A DNA stretch of 55,217 bases from Clostridia bacterium (GTDB taxonomy: Bacteria > Bacillota > Clostridia > Oscillospirales > Acutalibacteraceae), in NCBI GenBank assembly GCA_017430145.1, contig JAFRNP010000147.1, positions 1 to 55,217 of the forward strand, read 5' to 3'. Position 1 is the stretch's first letter. Each line of letters starts with the position of its first letter. A program made the translations under genes and the position numbers. Shown here in pieces: positions 10,091-17,514 of this stretch. The notes under the pieces were generated by a model. That model did no database searches, was not told the DNA's origin, and was given only the letters and a program-made list of their open reading frames with translations.

Positions 10091-10372
10091 TTAATCGGCG
10101 GCGTCATCGTCCAACAGGATCCCGTACTGCTGAAGCTGTTCAAAAAACGCAAGGGTATCCTGACGGGCGATCTCTATATCGACCGCAAACTGCTCCGCCA
10201 AAAGCGCGGCGGCGCCGTCGGCGTTTTCACCTTTAACGATCGCATCGATCAGGAGCGCCCCGGTTTCCGAAAGCGTAAAGATCCCGTTGAATTCCTTCGT
10301 CTTTTCACCGATGGGCATCAGCAGCGTCTCGCCGCAGACTTTTCTGCAGATAAAATCCTCACTCAGCTTCAA
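10091..10372 (-). CDS. PqqD-family RiPP recognition protein (93 aa)
   Basis: A stand-alone PqqD-like winged-helix protein. In RiPP pathways such proteins bind the leader peptide and present the precursor to the radical SAM enzyme. Visible evidence: the length is typical, the N-terminus is short (KLSEDFICRKVCGETLLMPI), and a central N-G-x-F-x-L-S-E-T-G-A segment matches the family's beta-turn-helix pattern (usually L-N-x-T-A-A-x-I). A helical C-terminal half follows. The start codon is TTG at 10372, with GGGGGAGAAGG just upstream. It overlaps the end of the radical SAM gene by 14 bp, which implies translational coupling and supports a shared pathway. Last gene of the five-gene operon. Confidence 0.85.
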   Translation of the reverse strand: MKLSEDFICRKVCGETLLMPIGEKTKEFNGIFTLSETGALLIDAIVKGENADGAAALLAEQFAVDIEIARQDTLAFFEQLQQYGILLDDDAAD

Positions 10373-11495
10373 TTGCCTTCTCCCCCTTGTTCAGACGCAA
10401 CAGTTCCTGCTCGATGCAGCTGCTCATTTCGCACAGATACGCCGGCGCCGTCGAAAAATCTCCGGTCTCTGCAAAGCAGGCAGCGGGACAGACGCAGCAG
10501 TAGGGCCTGAGCGAACAGTTCGTGCACTTCTTCGGCATACGAACCGTTTGCATCAACGCCCGCGTTTTCTGCCAGCAGGACAAAAAGCCTTCCTCCGGCA
10601 CGCTTCCCACAGGCAGCGGGACCATCCCGCACATCATCATCTGCCCTTTTGTATCGATCCAGTAAGCGGTGTGACCGGCACGGCAGCGCACCCCTTCCCC
10701 CCGGGCGTTCCCGTCGTCACACTCACTGACGCGCAATAGCTTTCTCAGTTCTTCCGCCGATTCCGGGGTCGGCGTTTTGCCGCACATCAGGTCCCACTGT
10801 ACCCGCAGTTTCGCAGCGGCTTCCGGGGAAAGTCTCCCCTGCGCCGCCGTCGGGGACGTCCTGCGCACCGGCGGATACATGTATACCGACGTCTGGCAGT
10901 GGAGATCCAGTTCCCGCACAAGGGCAGCGATCTCCCGGAAACGGTCGGCGTTATATTCCGTAAAGGAGACGTTCAGCTTGATCTGTACGCCCGCAGCTTT
11001 CATGCGACGGATATTGGAAACGACGTTTTCATACGCATCCGCCCCGCACTGTCTGCGGTATCCCTCCGGCGTATCCGCATAAAGGGAGATATTCAGGCGC
11101 ATCGGCGGATTTTTTTCAAACAGCGCCGCCGTGTCGCCCGTAATGAGCGAGCCGTTGGTATTGACCGAGATCATCATGCCCAGTTTTTTAAGGCCCGTAT
11201 AGATTTCTGCAAAGTCCCTGCGCAGCAGCGGCTCGCCGCCGGTCAGCAGCAAAAAAACCGTTCCGGCGTCCGCCGCCTCTTTTCCGATCGAAAGCCACTG
11301 CGCAGCCGTCAGCTCCCCTGCCTGCGGGTCCTTTGCGCCCCCGTCATGGATATAGCACATCCGGCAATTGAAGTTGCAGCCGGACGTCAATTCAAAGGTC
11401 CCCGAGACCGGCGTCCCGAGTCTTCTGCCGATGGCGTGCAGCTTTCTCGACACAGGCGGCTCCGACGCGGTTGTAACAGCTTGCAGTTCGTTCAT
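10359..11495 (-). CDS. Radical SAM/SPASM peptide-modifying enzyme (378 aa)
   Basis: A radical SAM enzyme with a C-terminal SPASM-type auxiliary cluster domain. The CxxxCxxC motif that binds the SAM-cleaving 4Fe-4S cluster is C40-C44-C47 (CNFNCRMC). A GGEPLLR segment follows as the SAM-binding GGE motif. The C-terminal third carries the SPASM pattern: a Cys, about 13 residues, G-x4-C near residues 268-287, then a Cys-rich CTNCSLRPYCCVCPAAC block near 325-341 and two later cysteines. Enzymes of this layout install thioether or carbon-carbon crosslinks, or other changes, on ribosomal peptides. The adjacent PqqD-like protein and the Cys-containing small peptide at the head of the operon make peptide modification the likely role. 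The exact chemistry cannot be read from sequence. RBS GGAAGAGAG precedes the ATG. Confidence 0.9.
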   Translation of the reverse strand: MNELQAVTTASEPPVSRKLHAIGRRLGTPVSGTFELTSGCNFNCRMCYIHDGGAKDPQAGELTAAQWLSIGKEAADAGTVFLLLTGGEPLLRRDFAEIYTGLKKLGMMISVNTNGSLITGDTAALFEKNPPMRLNISLYADTPEGYRRQCGADAYENVVSNIRRMKAAGVQIKLNVSFTEYNADRFREIAALVRELDLHCQTSVYMYPPVRRTSPTAAQGRLSPEAAAKLRVQWDLMCGKTPTPESAEELRKLLRVSECDDGNARGEGVRCRAGHTAYWIDTKGQMMMCGMVPLPVGSVPEEGFLSCWQKTRALMQTVRMPKKCTNCSLRPYCCVCPAACFAETGDFSTAPAYLCEMSSCIEQELLRLNKGEKAIEAE

Positions 11496-11518
11496 TTCTC
11501 TCTTCCTTCACACGTCGG

Positions 11519-12370
11519 TCAAAGCGTCCCGAGGGCACGGGAAAGCGCCTCCACCGCACCGGTATCCGGCCGGCAAACCAAACGGAAGCAGCGGCATCCC
11601 GCCGCAACATCCTCCGTCAGAAGCACCGCGCGTTCCTGCGCGGCAGGATCCTCCCGGGTATAGCTGATGCAGCCGATCAGCTCCTTGAACCCCGCGATCG
11701 CCGAAAGCTGCGCCACGGCGTTTTTTTCTCCTTTTTCAGGAAAAACGATCGCCCGGATCGGACGCACCGTGTTCATACAGCTCTTAGAGGACCCGCAGAA
11801 CGGAATCCCGTAGGCAAGGAACCCATCGCCCGACCGAAGGATCAGCGCGCGGTCGCCGTTGATGACCACAGCGCTGCGATGCGTCTGCCAAAGCGTCGCC
11901 TGCGTGGTTTTTCCGGCGCCGCTGGGGCCTGCAAACAGGATCCCGCCGTCGCCGTCGCCGACAAACGCTGCGTGGAAAACGCCGGCGCCTTCCTCCAGAA
12001 ACAGGTCCGGCAGCCCGACGGCGTCAAATACCATCGTATCCCAAAACGGCGCGTCATACTGTACGTACAACAAAACTTCCCGCCCCTGCCGAACGGCGCA
12101 GGCATACGGCACGTGCGCCCGGTGCTGCGCGTCGGAAAAACAGGTATAGTCGTAGTTCTCCCCGCCGAAACGGATCCTGTGGTGGTGCCCGCCGCACTGA
12201 AGGGAGATCCCGGCAGGCGCCGGCAGTTTTGCCCGCTGCACGCGCACCAGGAAGTCGGGAGGTACGCCGTCGTCGATACGAAACAGCGGGAAAAAATCCG
12301 CGTCAAGGATCGGCTCTTCGGATTCCAGCCGCAAAACGAACACGCCGATCCGGTAAGTCTTAAGATTCAT
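11519..12370 (-). CDS. HPr kinase-like (peptide kinase?) protein (283 aa)
   Basis: A P-loop protein related to the C-terminal kinase half of HPr kinase/phosphorylase. The Walker A motif GPSGAGKTT lies near residues 149-157, preceded by FHAAFVGDGDGGILFA, and a VVINGDRALI strand takes the place of the second phosphate-handling acidic motif. The N-terminal half is all-beta and unlike the DRTGG domain of true HprK, so the protein is not carbon-catabolite HprK. Related HPrK-like kinases occur in some lasso-peptide clusters (paeninodin PadeK type), where they phosphorylate the precursor's C-terminal serine. Here the operon's small peptide also ends in Ser, so a similar role is plausible but inferred. 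It overlaps the lipoprotein gene by 11 bp and has no obvious RBS of its own, so translational coupling is likely. Confidence 0.78.
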   Translation of the reverse strand: MNLKTYRIGVFVLRLESEEPILDADFFPLFRIDDGVPPDFLVRVQRAKLPAPAGISLQCGGHHHRIRFGGENYDYTCFSDAQHRAHVPYACAVRQGREVLLYVQYDAPFWDTMVFDAVGLPDLFLEEGAGVFHAAFVGDGDGGILFAGPSGAGKTTQATLWQTHRSAVVINGDRALILRSGDGFLAYGIPFCGSSKSCMNTVRPIRAIVFPEKGEKNAVAQLSAIAGFKELIGCISYTREDPAAQERAVLLTEDVAAGCRCFRLVCRPDTGAVEALSRALGTL

Positions 12371-13052
12371 AGGTCGAAAATACTACTCTGCTGGTATTCG
12401 GATGTATGCTGCGGGCCTGGGCCTGCCGGATCTCTCCGGCTGGGATCTCTTTGAACAGCGTCCGGTAGGTGATCCCGCCGAGATATCCGTTTGCATCCAG
12501 ATTCTTATAGTAGATATAAACGTTTTTGAGCGTTTCGTCCGTCAGATTCTCGACGTTCAGAAAACCTTCGGCATAGGTGATCTTCAGCGCTTCCAGATGT
12601 ACGGACGGGGTCTCGTAAAACGGCGCGGCAGAAATGACCTCCGCGCCGAGGATCTGTCCGTTTGCAAACGGCGTTTTCTCTTCGCAAAGGACCGTCATCA
12701 CGTCCCCCGCAAAAAGTGTGGAGGCGGAAAAAGTACAGTTCCCGCCGGCGGTCTCCAGCGTAAAATGCAGATACTGATAATGGACGTCGGAACGGTTCTC
12801 AAGCCTGACGGCGCAGATCCCTTCGCATTCGTCGTTGCTGCCGTCCTCCACGTAGGGGCCGCTGTATGAGAAAAGCTCTGTTATATAGATCCCGTCAGAA
12901 AGCAAAAAACCGTCCGCGTCGGCAACAGGATCCGTCTTCCCATCGGAAAGAGAAGGGGCGGCCGGATCGGTATTTCTGTCGTCGGTGCAGGCGGAAAAAG
13001 GGATCCAAAGCACAAGCAGGAGGCTGATAACAAAAAACAGCTTTTTTTTCAT
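12360..13052 (-). CDS. Predicted lipoprotein of the peptide operon (230 aa)
   Basis: A secreted, probably lipid-anchored protein. A lipoprotein signal covers residues 1-22 (MKKK, hydrophobic core, lipobox-like FSAC with C22), followed by an Asp/Pro/Ser-rich low-complexity linker. The rest (about 50-230) looks like two beta-rich modules with repeated 'N-x-S/T-D' turns, a VRLENRSDVHYQYL strand and a VENLTDETLKNVYIYYKN segment, resembling Ig-like or FxLYD-type domains. I assign no enzymatic function. It lies between the precursor-like peptide and the kinase, so a role in binding, exporting or protecting against the peptide product is possible but unproven. RBS AAAGGA lies upstream of the ATG. 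Confidence 0.75.
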   Translation of the reverse strand: MKKKLFFVISLLLVLWIPFSACTDDRNTDPAAPSLSDGKTDPVADADGFLLSDGIYITELFSYSGPYVEDGSNDECEGICAVRLENRSDVHYQYLHFTLETAGGNCTFSASTLFAGDVMTVLCEEKTPFANGQILGAEVISAAPFYETPSVHLEALKITYAEGFLNVENLTDETLKNVYIYYKNLDANGYLGGITYRTLFKEIPAGEIRQAQARSIHPNTSRVVFSTYES

Positions 13053-13108
13053 CGGGGCGTCCTTTGTCCGGTTCTTAATGGCATTCGGTGGCTTTGCTGT
13101 CTATTCGG

Positions 13109-13342
13109 TCAGGAACCGAAAACGTTGCTCCCCGCGGCGGGAACGTGGTAACAAATATAGTAGTCGTCGTTGGACCAGTCACAATTCATCTCTGTAAAAA
13201 CCGTTTCATTGTTCCACTCCGGAATTTCGATCGGACAGAAAAATTCCGCAAAGGAAATATCCATGGTGCACCCTGCAGAGACATTGGTGCCCATAGAAAG
13301 CTCCTGAAAAGCGATGATCGGTTTTACATAATTCTTTGCCAT
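13109..13342 (-). CDS. Candidate RiPP precursor peptide (77 aa)
   Basis: First gene of the operon. The N-terminus Y5-V-K-P8 resembles the YxxP leader motif that recognition proteins bind in lasso and related precursors. The leader-like part runs to about residue 20. The remainder holds four cysteines (C25, C36, C54, C64), many aromatic and acidic residues and the block ICYHVP (63-68), and it ends NVFGS with a C-terminal serine (S77). It resembles small clostridial peptides I remember with a K-P near the N-terminus and a CYHVP block, but I cannot verify this family without a search. A good RBS (GAGGTG, 8 nt before the ATG) and a consensus promoter support expression. The next gene starts 56 nt downstream. 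Modification type, cleavage site and activity are unknown. Confidence 0.78.
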   Translation of the reverse strand: MAKNYVKPIIAFQELSMGTNVSAGCTMDISFAEFFCPIEIPEWNNETVFTEMNCDWSNDDYYICYHVPAAGSNVFGS

Positions 13343-13402
13343 TTATCGTTTCACCTCAAAGATCTTTGCGCCAGGCAGCTGCGCATATATCTTTACAAAA
13401 TA

Positions 13403-13431
13403 ATTATAGCACGCAAATATAAAAGTTTCAA
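13403..13431 (-). promoter_or_regulatory. Promoter of the peptide-modification operon
   Basis: On the minus strand, TTGAAA (13431-13426), a 17-nt spacer and a perfect TATAAT (13408-13403). The predicted start is about 55 nt before the precursor ATG. This is among the best promoter matches in the window and suggests the precursor is made in quantity. Confidence 0.8.
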
Positions 13432-13526
13432 TATAAAATGATAAAATCCGAAGTTTTTACATTTCATTCAAAAAAAACTTAAAATAACGCAAAATACGCC
13501 GTATTTTCATACAAAAAAATGGGCGT

Positions 13527-13546
13527 CAGGCCGGGGAAACTGCCTG
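13527..13546 (-). terminator. Possible terminator between LRR gene and peptide operon
   Basis: CAGGC and GCCTG (13527-13531 and 13542-13546) form a 5-bp stem. On the minus strand it is followed by seven bases and then a T7 run; on the plus strand it is followed directly by TTTTTT. It lies 17 nt after the LRR-dockerin stop. The stem is short, so termination may be partial. Confidence 0.5.
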
Positions 13547-13563
13547 TTTTTTACGCGTTGGGG

Positions 13564-14982
13564 TTAAGAGATCCGCTTCCAGGAAGCAGGATCCTCCAGA
13601 TCCACCGATGCGCGGAGGATCAGACGGGCGTCGGTGGCCGTGACGGTTTTGTCGGCGTCCACGTCGCAGGCAAGGAACTGCACGGAGCCTTCCCCGTAGG
13701 TTTCCAGATCCACGGATCTGCGCAGCGCCAGCCGCGCGTCCACTGCGGTGATCTCACCGTCCAGGTCCACGTCGCCGGGCATATAATCTTCCGGCTGCTC
13801 CGGTTCCTCGGGATCTTCGGGATCTACGGGATCTTCGGGATCTACGGGATCTACGGGATCCTCCGGAGACTGTATTCCGGCAGTGATAACATCATTTTTT
13901 TCCTCGATCACGATCGCGTTCCACTGTTCTTCGGACCCGGCATAGTCAAGGTCGCGGATCCCATTGCAGTTATAAAACGCGCCTTCATTGATACGGGTCA
14001 GAGACGTCGGCAGAGAGACCTCGGCCGCGGCATAACAATTACGGAAAGCGCCCTTATCGACTTCGGCAATACCCTCGCCGAGGATGATCGCCTTTGCACC
14101 GGAACAGCTGTGGAAGGTCCCCTCGCCGATCGTTTGCACCGAACCGGGAACATTAATCTCCTCCAGATGATAGCAGTGGTAAAATGCAAAGATACCCAGA
14201 CCCGTCAGAGAATCCGGAAGCTGCGCCTTTCTGAGCGCATAGCAATCCATAAAGGCGTGATGCCCGATCGTTGTAAGGCCTTGAGGCAGCGTGATCTCCG
14301 GCAGCGTCTCACAGGAGCGGAACGCAAAATTCCCGACCGTTGTCAAACTGTCCGGCAGCGTCACTTTTTGAAGCGATTTGCAGCCGTAAAAACAATAGAT
14401 CGGCAGTTCCTTTACGCCTTCGGGGACCGAGATCTCGGCAAGCGACTCACATTCGGCAAACATGAAGGAGGAAAGCGCCGTCAGCGTAGACGGCAGCGTG
14501 GCCTTCTGCAGCGACTTGCACTGATAAAACGCGTGTTCCCCGGTCTGCGTCAACCCCTCCGGCAGCAGCGCCTCCTTCAGAGCGGTACATTCGCGGAAGG
14601 CATGCGCGCCGAGATTCACAAGCCCGCTGCCGAAGTTGACGGTTTCCAGGTTTTCACACCGGAAAAAAGCATAGGATCCGATGCTTTTCAACGAATCCGG
14701 CAGCGAAACCGTTTTCAGGGTCGCAAGTTCGGAAAACGCCATCTTTGAGACGGTCGTCACACCCTCTTCGATAACGACGGCAGTGATCCCGCCGAGATCC
14801 GCCCAGGGAAATTCGGTATAGCCGTGCATCTCCCCCTCGCCGCTTACTCTCAGCGTCCCTTCCGCATCCAAAGACCAGGTCAGGTTGTCGCCGCATCTTC
14901 CGGATGCGGGAGAAGCGAAAGAGACGGTAATAAATGAAAAAACAAACAGAACAGATAAAAGTACGGAAACAGTTTTTTTCAT
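13564..14982 (-). CDS. Secreted BspA-like LRR protein with dockerin (472 aa)
   Basis: A signal peptide (MKKTVSVLLSVLFVFSFITVSFA) is followed by about a dozen 23-residue leucine-rich repeats of the Treponema/BspA (LRR_5) type, with the pattern L-x-x-I/V-x-x-x-A-F-x-x-C-x-x-L. A Pro-Asp-Glu linker comes next, then a type I dockerin with two calcium loops (DVDLDGEITAVDA and DVDADKTVTATDA). LRR_5 proteins usually bind host or polymer surfaces; the dockerin should attach it to a cohesin-bearing scaffold, none of which is in this window. The linker is encoded by 9-bp tandem repeats (13809-13862). The frame extends to an ATG at 14994 that sits inside an 86-bp repeat shared with capG. I prefer the ATG at 14982 because it begins a normal signal peptide, but neither ATG has a close RBS. 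No strong terminator separates it from capF upstream, so it may be transcribed with the capsule locus. Confidence 0.87.
   Translation of the reverse strand: MKKTVSVLLSVLFVFSFITVSFASPASGRCGDNLTWSLDAEGTLRVSGEGEMHGYTEFPWADLGGITAVVIEEGVTTVSKMAFSELATLKTVSLPDSLKSIGSYAFFRCENLETVNFGSGLVNLGAHAFRECTALKEALLPEGLTQTGEHAFYQCKSLQKATLPSTLTALSSFMFAECESLAEISVPEGVKELPIYCFYGCKSLQKVTLPDSLTTVGNFAFRSCETLPEITLPQGLTTIGHHAFMDCYALRKAQLPDSLTGLGIFAFYHCYHLEEINVPGSVQTIGEGTFHSCSGAKAIILGEGIAEVDKGAFRNCYAAAEVSLPTSLTRINEGAFYNCNGIRDLDYAGSEEQWNAIVIEEKNDVITAGIQSPEDPVDPVDPEDPVDPEDPEEPEQPEDYMPGDVDLDGEITAVDARLALRRSVDLETYGEGSVQFLACDVDADKTVTATDARLILRASVDLEDPASWKRIS
13809..13862 (-). repeat. Six 9-bp tandem repeats (Pro-Asp-Glu/Val linker)
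   Basis: Six consecutive 9-bp units (cgggatctt/cgggatcta/cgggatcct on the plus strand) encode the D-P-(E/V) linker between the LRR domain and the dockerin. Copy number is likely variable by slippage. Confidence 0.85.
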
Positions 14983-14985
14983 GAC

Positions 14986-15071
14986 AATCGCCATGCGATT
15001 CAGAATTCACACAAAAAGGGATGATAATCCGGCCTTTTATGCCCGAATCGCTCCTTTCTTCAGATTTTTCA
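14986..15071 (-). repeat. 86-bp leader repeat, copy A (before the LRR-dockerin gene)
   Basis: Aligns without gaps to 17488-17573 with 77 of 86 bases identical. In the minus-strand sense it holds GAAAGGAG, an inverted pair GCGATTC/GAATCGC about 40 nt apart, and at its end AATCGC-ATG-GCGATT, a 6-bp hairpin with an ATG in the loop. That ATG (14994) is in frame with the LRR gene. Function unknown: structured leader, small palindromic repeat or miniature element. Confidence 0.85.
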
Positions 15072-15118
15072 CACCAGATTCTCCGGGAACATGATTATTC
15101 TTTGCAATTGCCCGCCGT

Positions 15119-16318
15119 TCAGACGGGTTCAAAAAAGGTGTCGGGGTGCGCGGGGTCAAATTTCTCGTTCGCCCACATCAGTGTGATCAGGGGCTCGGAA
15201 TCCGAGAGATTCGTGATACTGTGGGTATATCCCGGCAGCATGCGCACCGCCGTAGGGGTGCTGCCGGAGACCCGGTACTCAAAAACGTCTTTGCCGCCGA
15301 CGCAGCGCTGGCGGATCAGCCCTTCGCCGGAGACGACGATAAACAGCTCCCATTTGCTGTCGTGCCAGTGCTGCCCCTTGGTGATCCCGGGCTTAATGAC
15401 GTTGACCGAAAACTGCCCGCAGGCGTCGGTCTTCAGCAGCTCCGTAAAACTGCCGCGCTCGTCCGCATGGACGCACAAAGGATACGCCGCGTTTTGCGCA
15501 GGTAAAAACGAGAGAAAGGTCGAATACAGTTTCTTTTCAAAAGACCCCTCCGGCAGCGGCGGCACCGTGAACGTTTCAGGGAGCAGCGTAAAGGAGCGGA
15601 TGGTTTCGGCGATCTCACCGAGGCGCGCTCTGTGGGCGCCCGGCGCATAGCAGAAATCGCCTTCTGCATCCGGGACCGCCGCCGCGCCTTCGTACCGGCA
15701 GCGGGATACGCGGCCTTCAAGGGCGTCGAGCAGAACTGCCACCAGATCGTCGATATAGAGTAACTCCAGCTCCGCCGCCGGGTCGTTGACCGTGATCGGC
15801 AGCCCGCGGGCCAGCCGGTAACAGAAAGTGGCGACCACGCTGTTATAATCCGGGCGGCTCCACTTGCCGAACAGATTCGGCAGCCGGTACACGAGCACCC
15901 TTGCGCCGGTATTCAGCGCGTAGTCAAACGCCAGACGTTCCGCTTCGGCCTTGCTCTCCCCGTAAGGGGAACCGGCATAGCGCCCGACGAGGGTCGCCTG
16001 TACGGAGGAAGAGAGCATCACGGGACAGCGGTTGCCCGCCTGTTTCAGCAACGACAGCAGCTCCCCGGTAAACCCGGCGTTGCCTGTACGAAACGCTGCG
16101 GGATCCTTTGGACGGTTGACGCCCGCGAGATGGAACACGAAATCGCAGTCCCGGCAGGCAGTCTCCAGCTCTTCGGGCGCACAATCCGCGTCGTATAAAT
16201 ACAGGCGGTCGATCTTCAGGCCCGGCCGCGTCCGGTTTTTGCCGTCTTTTATATTGTTGAGCGCTTCGGTCAGGTTCCTGCCGAGGAACCCCCTTGCGCC
16301 GGTGATCAGGACCTTCAT
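15119..16318 (-). CDS. capF: CapF: bifunctional SDR-cupin of UDP-L-FucNAc synthesis (399 aa)
   Basis: CapF/WbjC-type enzyme. It reduces the CapE product to the 6-deoxy-talose form and also has a cupin-type epimerase activity on the pathway intermediate. The N-terminal SDR domain (about 1-245) has the NAD(P) motif TGARGFLG (residues 6-13), the SS-V-Q-A-T serine segment and the YGESK catalytic Tyr-Lys pair near 120. The C-terminal cupin (about 270-399) carries KPGITKGQHWHDSKWE with its metal-binding histidines and ends in the MWANEKFDPAHPDT signature. The length and layout match Staphylococcus CapF closely. The start overlaps the capG stop by 4 bp (ATGA). capE and capG lie just upstream. Cytoplasmic. 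Confidence 0.95.
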   Translation of the reverse strand: MKVLITGARGFLGRNLTEALNNIKDGKNRTRPGLKIDRLYLYDADCAPEELETACRDCDFVFHLAGVNRPKDPAAFRTGNAGFTGELLSLLKQAGNRCPVMLSSSVQATLVGRYAGSPYGESKAEAERLAFDYALNTGARVLVYRLPNLFGKWSRPDYNSVVATFCYRLARGLPITVNDPAAELELLYIDDLVAVLLDALEGRVSRCRYEGAAAVPDAEGDFCYAPGAHRARLGEIAETIRSFTLLPETFTVPPLPEGSFEKKLYSTFLSFLPAQNAAYPLCVHADERGSFTELLKTDACGQFSVNVIKPGITKGQHWHDSKWELFIVVSGEGLIRQRCVGGKDVFEYRVSGSTPTAVRMLPGYTHSITNLSDSEPLITLMWANEKFDPAHPDTFFEPV

Positions 16319-17514
16319 TGATTTTCTCTCCAGACTGTCTTTTTTACGATACCCGTATAACTCTGGATGAGCTTTGCGACCTTCCCGGAGACGTTCCGGT
16401 CCGTATAGTCCGGGACCGGTACGCCGTGATCCCCGCTGCGATGCAGCAGCAGCGCCGTATCCACCGCCTGCAGCAGATTTTTTTCATCGATGCCCGCCAG
16501 CACGAAGCAGCCCTTATCCAGCGCCTCCGGGCGTTCGGTGGAGGTGCGGATGCTGACCGCCGGGAACGGGCGCCCGACGGACGCAAAAAAGCTGCTCTCC
16601 TCCGGCAGGGTCCCGCTGTCGCTGATAACGGCAAAAGCATGCATCTGCAGGCAGTTGTAATCGTGGAAACCGAGCGGTTCGTGCCGGACGACGCGCTTAT
16701 CCAGCGAAAAGCCTGTTTCGTCCAGTTTTTTCGCCGAGCGCGGATGGCAAGAATAGAGCACGGGCATATCGTAAGTCTCCGCCAGACGGTTGATCGCCGT
16801 AAAGAGGGACGTAAAATTCTTTTCGGTATCGATATTCTCTTCCCTGTGGGCGCTGAGCAGCAGATACCCTCCCTTTTGCAGCCCGAGCCGCGTGTGTACG
16901 TCGCTGTTTTCGATCTGCTGCAGGTTTTGGGAAAGGACCTCCGCCATGGGGGACCCGGTCACGAACACCCGCTCCGGCGGCAGGCCGGTCGCGATCAGCC
17001 AATCCCGCGCGCGCTCGGAATACGCAAGGTTTACGTCCGAGATCACGTCCACGATCCGGCGGTTGGTCTCCTCCGGCAGACATTCGTCTTTGCAGCGGTT
17101 GCCCGCCTCCATATGGAAGATCGGGATATGCAGCCGCTTTGCGCCGATCACCGAAAGACAGCTGTTGGTATCGCCCAGCACCAGCACGGCGTCGGGCTGC
17201 AGCTGCGCCATCAACGCGTAGCTCCCGGCAATGATGCCGCCCATCGTTTCGCCGAGATCCTGCCCGACTGCGTCAAGGCACACGTCGGGAGGGCTGAGCC
17301 CCAGATCCCGGAAAAAAATGCCGTTGAGCGTATAATCGTAATTCTGCCCGGTATGGCAAAGGATCGTATCGAAGCAGGCGCGGCATTTTTTAATGACCGC
17401 AGAAAGCCGGATGATCTCCGGCCGGGTACCGACGATGATCAATAATTTCAGCTTTCCGTTGTTCCGGAACGCGGCGTCGTATTTCATAATCGCCATGCGA
17501 TTCAGTATTCGCAT
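16315..17514 (-). CDS. capG: CapG: UDP-N-acetyl sugar 2-epimerase (up to 399 aa)
   Basis: Non-hydrolysing UDP-GlcNAc 2-epimerase family, CapG/WbjD branch, which performs the final C2 epimerisation to UDP-L-FucNAc. Visible evidence: IVGTRPEIIRLS near the N-terminus, HTGQNYD, GDTNSCL, HMEAGNRC with the E-E-T-N-R-R catalytic segment, SAHREEN, and SDSGTLPEES in the UDP-binding domain. It sits between a nucleotidyltransferase-like gene and capF. The start is uncertain: the frame opens at 17514, with further in-frame ATGs at 17496 and 17487. All three lie in or at the edge of an 86-bp repeat also found before the LRR-dockerin gene. The only good Shine-Dalgarno (AAAGGAG) is about 36 nt before 17514. 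The true protein may begin at 17487 (MKYDAAF). Confidence 0.93.
   Translation of the reverse strand: MRILNRMAIMKYDAAFRNNGKLKLLIIVGTRPEIIRLSAVIKKCRACFDTILCHTGQNYDYTLNGIFFRDLGLSPPDVCLDAVGQDLGETMGGIIAGSYALMAQLQPDAVLVLGDTNSCLSVIGAKRLHIPIFHMEAGNRCKDECLPEETNRRIVDVISDVNLAYSERARDWLIATGLPPERVFVTGSPMAEVLSQNLQQIENSDVHTRLGLQKGGYLLLSAHREENIDTEKNFTSLFTAINRLAETYDMPVLYSCHPRSAKKLDETGFSLDKRVVRHEPLGFHDYNCLQMHAFAVISDSGTLPEESSFFASVGRPFPAVSIRTSTERPEALDKGCFVLAGIDEKNLLQAVDTALLLHRSGDHGVPVPDYTDRNVSGKVAKLIQSYTGIVKKTVWRENQ

Noticed and set aside
10091-13342. Reading the operon as a PQQ biosynthesis cluster because of the PqqD-like protein
   Set aside because: No PqqA-like Glu/Tyr peptide, PqqB or PqqC; the small peptide and HPrK-like kinase do not fit PQQ.
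10091-13342. Reading the operon as a lasso-peptide cluster
   Set aside because: No asparagine-synthetase-like cyclase and no transglutaminase-fold leader protease are present, although the leader motif and kinase resemble lasso components.
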